Shown: positions 7,183 to 9,814 of the stretch, one piece after another | Layout of the letters: every line of letters starts with the position of its first letter | Position numbering within the stretch: the stretch's first letter is position 1 | Assembly: GCA_030672605.1 (NCBI GenBank) | Contig: DAOVGE010000073.1 | Span: 1-9,814, forward strand | Length of the DNA: 9,814 nucleotides | From: Methanosarcinales archaeon | GTDB lineage: Archaea > Halobacteriota > Methanosarcinia > Methanosarcinales > Methanogasteraceae | Direction: 5' to 3' | Position numbers and translations under genes: made by a program | Notes under the pieces: generated by a model | Told to the model about the DNA's origin: nothing | The model's input: only the letters and a program-made list of their open reading frames with translations | Databases searched by the model: none

Positions 7183-7395
7183 TCACGTGTACGTGTCTCG
7201 CCGCACTGTGATTGGAATTGCATCACTCTCCAGTTCCCGCATCGCTATGTCGATTGGGTCTCCTTCGTCCGGTCTGATCAGTACAGGTGCGCCCAGCGAG
7301 ATCTGGAGCGCACGTGCGCCAACGATTCTGGCGCGTTCATATCGCGTATATCGTTTCAATGTGGTTGCAACCTCCTGCTCTTGTATGTGGTTCAT
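7183..7395 (-). CDS. rpoK: DNA-directed RNA polymerase subunit Rpo6 (RpoK)
   Basis: This 70-residue subunit of the archaeal RNA polymerase corresponds to bacterial omega and eukaryotic RPB6 and helps assemble and stabilise the large subunits. The diagnostic block is KRYTRYERARIVGARALQIS, followed by GAPVLI, then IDIAMRELESDAIPITVRR at the C-terminus, which matches the family along its whole conserved core. The ATG at 7395 gives a usual length; the tandem ATGs at 7425 and 7422 would add about 10 residues (MMPRKKYLSA) and cannot be excluded, since no clear ribosome site separates them. The gene ends one base before nnr, with which it probably forms an operon. The usual archaeal neighbours (rpoN, S9, L13) are not seen upstream, where a broken-gene region begins instead. 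Confidence 0.92.
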   Translation of the reverse strand: MNHIQEQEVATTLKRYTRYERARIVGARALQISLGAPVLIRPDEGDPIDIAMRELESDAIPITVRRDTYT

Positions 7396-7454
7396 CGCAG
7401 ATAAATACTTCTTCCGTGGCATCATCCGGTCACACACACTCTGCTCCTGCCCGC

Positions 7455-7595
7455 TCACTCTACTCCTGTCCCCCCCACTTCCGCAATCACGTTCTTCGCA
7501 ATCTTCGGTCCGACGAGTGCACCGATCCTCTGCTTGCCCGCATCCATGAGCGATTCCGGTGGAGGGTCCGACCCCTTCTGGTGACCTGATCCCGA
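7455..7595 (-). pseudogene. Possible helicase C-terminal tail fragment upstream of rpoK
   Basis: A minus-strand frame, closed upstream by a TGA at 7596-7598, encodes SDPPPESLMDAGKQRIGALV and continues GPKIAKNVIAEVGG before its stop at 7455. The peptide has coding-like codon use and a helix-hairpin-helix flavour (ALVGPKIAKNVI), reminiscent of the C-terminal end of archaeal Hel308/Ski2-type helicases. Its only in-frame ATG (7547) would give 30 residues. It lies in the same direction as rpoK, 29-59 bases before it, so it may be the 3' end of a lost upstream gene. It overlaps on the opposite strand the beginning of the archaellum remnant, so one of the two reading frames there is not real. The identification is tentative. 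Confidence 0.3.
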
Positions 7596-7997
7596 TCAAT
7601 GTCGTCGAAGGTGGAAGCGGTGTTCCAGGCGAGGTCATGGAGGGTTTTGCACGTCCGGAGCATCCGGATAAGAGCCCAATGACTGCGGTCGTGCTCTTGA
7701 ACTATGTCGAGTTTCTGATGGGACATGTTGGAAGAAACAACCTCGTGGACGCACTCGACTATTACGTGGATATCGGGTGGATAGGGGAGCAGGTGAGGGA
7801 TGAGGTGCTTGCTTACGCACGCGGGATCGATTAGTATGTCGAGAAACCGACGTGGCGGCTTCTTCCGGAGGACTATACGAAATCGTTGATCTGTATAGAG
7901 CGGCTGCGGGCACAGGATCGATAGAAACATGCTCAGCACCATCGAACGTGAGATGTCGAAGGTGAAGCACGGGCTCGAGGAGTCGTACGGGGTCTGA
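7559..7997 (+). pseudogene. Broken archaellum FlaD/FlaE-type gene
   Basis: The plus-strand reading gives TAVVLLNYVEFLMGHVGRNN, LVDALDYYVDIGWIGEQV and YARGID, the core of the archaellum D/E domain. A TAG at 7832-7834 interrupts the frame, after which the same frame continues with the expected WRLLPEDYTKSLICIERLRA. A one-base shift near 7904-7914 then leads into RIDRNMLSTIEREMSKVKHG and LEESYGV, the typical D/E C-terminus, ending with TGA at 7995-7997. Undamaged, the product would be about 145 residues, close to FlaE size. FlaD/E proteins belong to the cytoplasmic ring around the archaellum motor and link it to chemotaxis. No other archaellum gene is visible. The start is unclear: GTG 7559 or ATG 7637, with ATG 7546 opening a frame that stops after 12 codons. 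Two lesions argue for decay, although one TAG alone could have been read as pyrrolysine. Confidence 0.85.
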
Positions 7998-8141
7998 AGC
8001 CTTGAAGCTCCGGACACCGTTCCTGAAAGCCCTGATAGCAGACCGTTATCCTACTGGATCCGGGATTGTTGGAGATTTAAAGTCGTGATCCGAAGAGAGT
8101 CTGTCTTGAAGTGTTTTCACCCCCAACCTGAAATCAAGGTT

Positions 8142-8159
8142 GTTCGGTTTTGACCGAAC
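8142..8159. promoter_or_regulatory. Palindrome just upstream of the peptidase TATA box
   Basis: GTTCGGT and ACCGAAC form a perfect 7-bp inverted repeat with a 4-base loop, 13 bases before the TATA box. A weaker pair, AACCT/AGGTT at 8125-8129 and 8137-8141, lies directly before it. The position suits a regulator operator, while the absence of a T-run after it makes a terminator for the decayed upstream gene less likely. Confidence 0.5.
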
Positions 8160-8172
8160 GATAACGATTGGA

Positions 8173-8180
8173 TTTATAAA
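8173..8180 (+). promoter_or_regulatory. TATA box of the C39 peptidase gene
   Basis: TTTATAAA is an excellent match to the archaeal TATA consensus and is the clearest promoter in the window. Transcription should start near 8200-8205, leaving a leader of about 170 bases before the ATG at 8372, which is long for an archaeal message. Confidence 0.75.
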
Positions 8181-8204
8181 CTATGCTTAGAACATATCGC
8201 GTCA

Positions 8205-8221
8205 TGACACAGCATGTGTCA
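8205..8221. promoter_or_regulatory. Palindrome at the predicted transcription start
   Basis: TGACACA-GCA-TGTGTCA is a perfect 7-bp inverted repeat with a 3-base loop. It begins at about the expected +1 position. It could be a repressor operator blocking initiation, or the first hairpin of the leader RNA. The sequence alone does not separate these. Confidence 0.5.
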
Positions 8222-8230
8222 AAGAACTAC

Positions 8231-8290
8231 GGGGATCGAATGTTTTCGCAAGAGCAAAACGAACCCCAACGACTGCCCGAAGGCATGGTC
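8231..8290 (+). promoter_or_regulatory. Foldable 5' leader of the C39 peptidase message
   Basis: Two stems follow one another. In the first, GGGGATCG (8231-8238) pairs with CGAACCCC (8260-8267) with one mismatch, continued by TTTTCGC and GCAAAA around an AAGA loop. In the second, GACTGCC (8271-8277) pairs with GGCATGGTC (8282-8290) around a CGAA tetraloop with a 2-base bulge. With the palindrome at 8205-8221 this gives three hairpins before the ribosome-binding site. I do not recognise a named riboswitch or RNA family. Folding was judged by eye only. Confidence 0.4.
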
Positions 8291-8356
8291 AAGTTACGCC
8301 TTATGCTTACTTAATGTTTTGGTCGTGCCTCCGGGGAAAGATAGAACACAACCTAC

Positions 8357-8364
8357 AAGGAGGA
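8357..8364 (+). promoter_or_regulatory. Strong Shine-Dalgarno of the C39 peptidase
   Basis: AAGGAGGA stands 7 bases before the ATG at 8372, a near-ideal match and spacing. It is stronger than the sites of rpoK, nnr, the radical SAM gene and the ATPase, and it fixes the start. Confidence 0.85.
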
Positions 8365-8371
8365 AAACAAC

Positions 8372-9568
8372 ATGAAAGGAAGAACGAAACAGAAAGGATT
8401 CGGAATAGCAGCCATGATAGCAGTGCTGCTCATAGCAGCGGTATCTGCGCCAGCATCGGCAGCTACCAATGTCAGCATAGACGATGCCGAAACAGTCGCA
8501 TCGTTCTATGTGCGATACATTCCGACGTTCATAGATAACTACTCGGAATGGCAGGAAGCAACTGTGGAGCAATCCACGGTTTACCACGATCTCGATTGTG
8601 AAAAGTCGGCTTATGCCTTCGACGTAATCGAGAACGGACAGTACGCAGGCTACATCCTTGTTTCAGCAACGAGGGATAACTACCCAATTCTTGAGTTTTC
8701 GACAGGTAAAACGCCTGACGCAATAACAGAACTCACAACACGTTCTGAGACGCTGGCACAGGAACGTGCCGATGAGAGAGGATTGACCGCCGGAGACGCA
8801 AAACCGCTCTATCTTGGCGCAACGTTCTACTATGCGGAATACCCTCTGATCGATGATATGGGCAAGGTCGCAGATCATGTACTGGTGGATCTGACAGTGC
8901 CAGTAATCGTCGATCTCGGTGAATCTCGAGTGGACATGCCGATAGATGAGAAGGACCTGCTGGAAGAGCAGCAGATGAAAAGGCAGGAGGCGAATGCACA
9001 TTGGGACGCTCTCGAAGAGAAGATGAAAACAACTTCTCCGGAAGGTCCAGCGTCGTCACGTGGATTGGGATGGATCAGCGGCGTGCCTGCATATGACTGG
9101 CATTGTGGATGCTCTCCAACCGCGTCTGGGATGGTTCTGGGATATTGGGATAGTCATGGCTATCCAAACTTTCCAGGTGAGACGACGTTGATAGAGGAGT
9201 TGGCGGTTGCGATGGGAACTGAGTGGCCAGGGAATGGAGCAACTTGGCCGTGGGACATTGACGATGGTATAGAAGAAGTCTGTGGAAACCACAGATACAG
9301 CAACTTCGACGCAAGCAATGACTATTGGATGACATGGAGTGAAGTAAAAGCCGAGGTTGATGCAAGCAAACCGTTTGTGATTAGCATGTCACATGGTGGC
9401 ACAGGCAGTGGACAGTCCCAACCGTACGGAGGGCACAGTGTTACTGCTCTCGGGTACAGTGATTATGACGAAGACTATGTATTCATACACGACACATGGG
9501 ACGAACATACCCACACGATAGCGTTTGGTAACTGGTGGGCAGCAATGGCAACATGGGTGAGACCTTAA
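8372..9568 (+). CDS. Exported C39-type cysteine peptidase with streptopain-like prodomain
   Basis: This 398-residue secreted or cell-surface protein is probably a papain-fold peptidase. The N-terminus is a signal peptide: a basic start (MKGRTKQKG), a hydrophobic core (11-26) and a likely cut after APASA at about 30. Residues 36-112 resemble the prodomain of streptopain-type peptidases, with AYAF, GYILVSATRD and PILEFS in the usual order. A charged, helical linker (about 190-222) follows. The catalytic domain (about 230-398) matches the C39_2 family: CSPTASGMVLGYW with putative nucleophile Cys247, YGGHSVTALGY with His355 and VFIHDTW with Asp374. Cys245 immediately before the nucleophile and Cys304 might form a disulfide. 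There is no ABC transporter beside it, so it is not the leader-cutting domain of a bacteriocin exporter. The gene has its own promoter, leader, strong ribosome site and terminator. The substrate is unknown. Confidence 0.88.
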   Translation: MKGRTKQKGFGIAAMIAVLLIAAVSAPASAATNVSIDDAETVASFYVRYIPTFIDNYSEWQEATVEQSTVYHDLDCEKSAYAFDVIENGQYAGYILVSATRDNYPILEFSTGKTPDAITELTTRSETLAQERADERGLTAGDAKPLYLGATFYYAEYPLIDDMGKVADHVLVDLTVPVIVDLGESRVDMPIDEKDLLEEQQMKRQEANAHWDALEEKMKTTSPEGPASSRGLGWISGVPAYDWHCGCSPTASGMVLGYWDSHGYPNFPGETTLIEELAVAMGTEWPGNGATWPWDIDDGIEEVCGNHRYSNFDASNDYWMTWSEVKAEVDASKPFVISMSHGGTGSGQSQPYGGHSVTALGYSDYDEDYVFIHDTWDEHTHTIAFGNWWAAMATWVRP

Positions 9569-9589
9569 TCACCCATTTTTTATTTTTTT
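9553..9589 (+). terminator. Hairpin plus T-run terminator overlapping the peptidase stop
   Basis: ATGGGTGA (9553-9560) and TCACCCAT (9569-9576) form a perfect 8-bp stem whose loop carries the stop codon TAA at 9566-9568. It is followed directly by a T-rich run broken by one A, to 9589. This has the form of a bacterial intrinsic terminator, and T-runs alone stop archaeal RNA polymerase. The next gene starts only 20 bases later without room for its own promoter, so the stop may be partial. Confidence 0.7.
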
Positions 9590-9608
9590 ACAAATTGAGG
9601 GATAACAA

Positions 9609-9814
9609 ATGTTTAAAAGCAAAATGAGTAAAATAGCTGCAATATTGGCATTGTTTATGGTTGCCGGGCTGTGCGTGTGGTGTATTGTTCTTCCTTTTGT
9701 TTCACTCACCGGATATCCTCCTTCTGATTGCATGCAGGTATGGTATCTTCCCTCTCCTGATTATGTCTCTGGTGGTGATGCAAGTGCTATGGAAGCGGTC
9801 GTAGATGAGATGGT
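9609..9814 (+). CDS. Start of a membrane-anchored or exported protein, cut by window end
   Basis: The visible 68 codons begin MFKSKMSKIAAILALFMVAG with a basic start and one hydrophobic segment (about 9-32) holding Cys22 and Cys25, then an extracytoplasmic part (LTGYPPSDCMQVWYLPSPD). The hydrophobic stretch could be an uncleaved anchor or a signal peptide; the Cys context does not match a good lipobox. A GAGGG (9597-9601) stands 7 bases before the ATG. The gene follows the peptidase by 40 bases in the same direction and, with no promoter of its own visible, probably depends on transcription running past the hairpin at 9553-9589. I recognise no family. It could be a second exported partner of the peptidase, but that is only inferred from position. 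Confidence 0.6.
   Translation, partial: MFKSKMSKIAAILALFMVAGLCVWCIVLPFVSLTGYPPSDCMQVWYLPSPDYVSGGDASAMEAVVDEM

Noticed and set aside
7832..7834. TAG read as pyrrolysine in an intact FlaD/E gene
   Set aside because: A frameshift follows about 80 bases later, and TAG ends another gene in this window, so decay is simpler.
7487..8017. Long minus-strand open frame opposite the archaellum remnant
   Set aside because: The plus strand clearly encodes FlaD/E sequence here; the minus frame has no recognisable motif.
8231..8290. Known riboswitch such as fluoride or SAM class
   Set aside because: The stems lack the conserved loop bases of the classes I can recall, so it is left as an unnamed leader.

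Overview
The window is archaeal and most likely comes from a methanogen-related euryarchaeon (Methanomicrobia/Methanosarcinales/ANME-like). The evidence is an archaeal RNA polymerase subunit Rpo6/RpoK, an archaellum FlaD/E-type gene remnant, a metallo-beta-lactamase-fold protein of the family that holds the methanopterin-pathway pterin synthase, TATA-box promoters, and tightly packed genes separated by AT-richer spacers. A narrower taxonomic placement cannot be read from the sequence alone.

Layout, left to right. (1) 1-384: spacer with a long inverted repeat of the 'GCGTCTTTGCG' kind and a TATA-like element just before the first gene. (2) 385-3126 (+): complete P2-type cation ATPase, closest by motif to Ca2+/Mn2+ SPCA/PMR1 pumps, carrying two unusual Asp/Gly-rich insertions. 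(3) 3327-3539 (+): a 70-residue protein resembling small antitoxins, with no toxin partner beside it. (4) 5146-3553 (-): a two-gene operon of an MBL-fold metallohydrolase followed, one base later, by a COG0731-type radical SAM protein with a C-terminal winged helix. (5) 5147-5699: spacer with a second inverted-repeat element ('ATTCGTG' kind). (6) 7395-5700 (-): rpoK followed, one base later, by a bifunctional NAD(P)H-hydrate repair enzyme (Nnr). (7) 7455-7997: a scar with two broken genes on opposite strands: a short minus-strand peptide resembling a helicase C-terminal tail, and a plus-strand archaellum FlaD/E-like gene broken by an in-frame TAG and a frameshift. (8) 8142-9589 (+): a self-contained unit with a palindrome, a strong TATA box, a second palindrome at the expected transcription start, a long foldable 5' leader, a strong Shine-Dalgarno, an exported C39-type cysteine peptidase with a streptopain-like prodomain, and a stem-plus-T-run terminator that contains the stop codon. 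(9) 9609-9814 (+): the start of another membrane-anchored or exported protein, running off the window.

No complete new defence or metabolic system is visible. The most interesting parts are the peptidase unit with its structured leader and terminator-like hairpin just before the next gene, the decaying archaellum gene scar, and the DG-rich insertions in the ATPase. The MBL/radical SAM and rpoK/nnr pairs are both joined by 'stop, one base, ATG' junctions, which suggests translational coupling.
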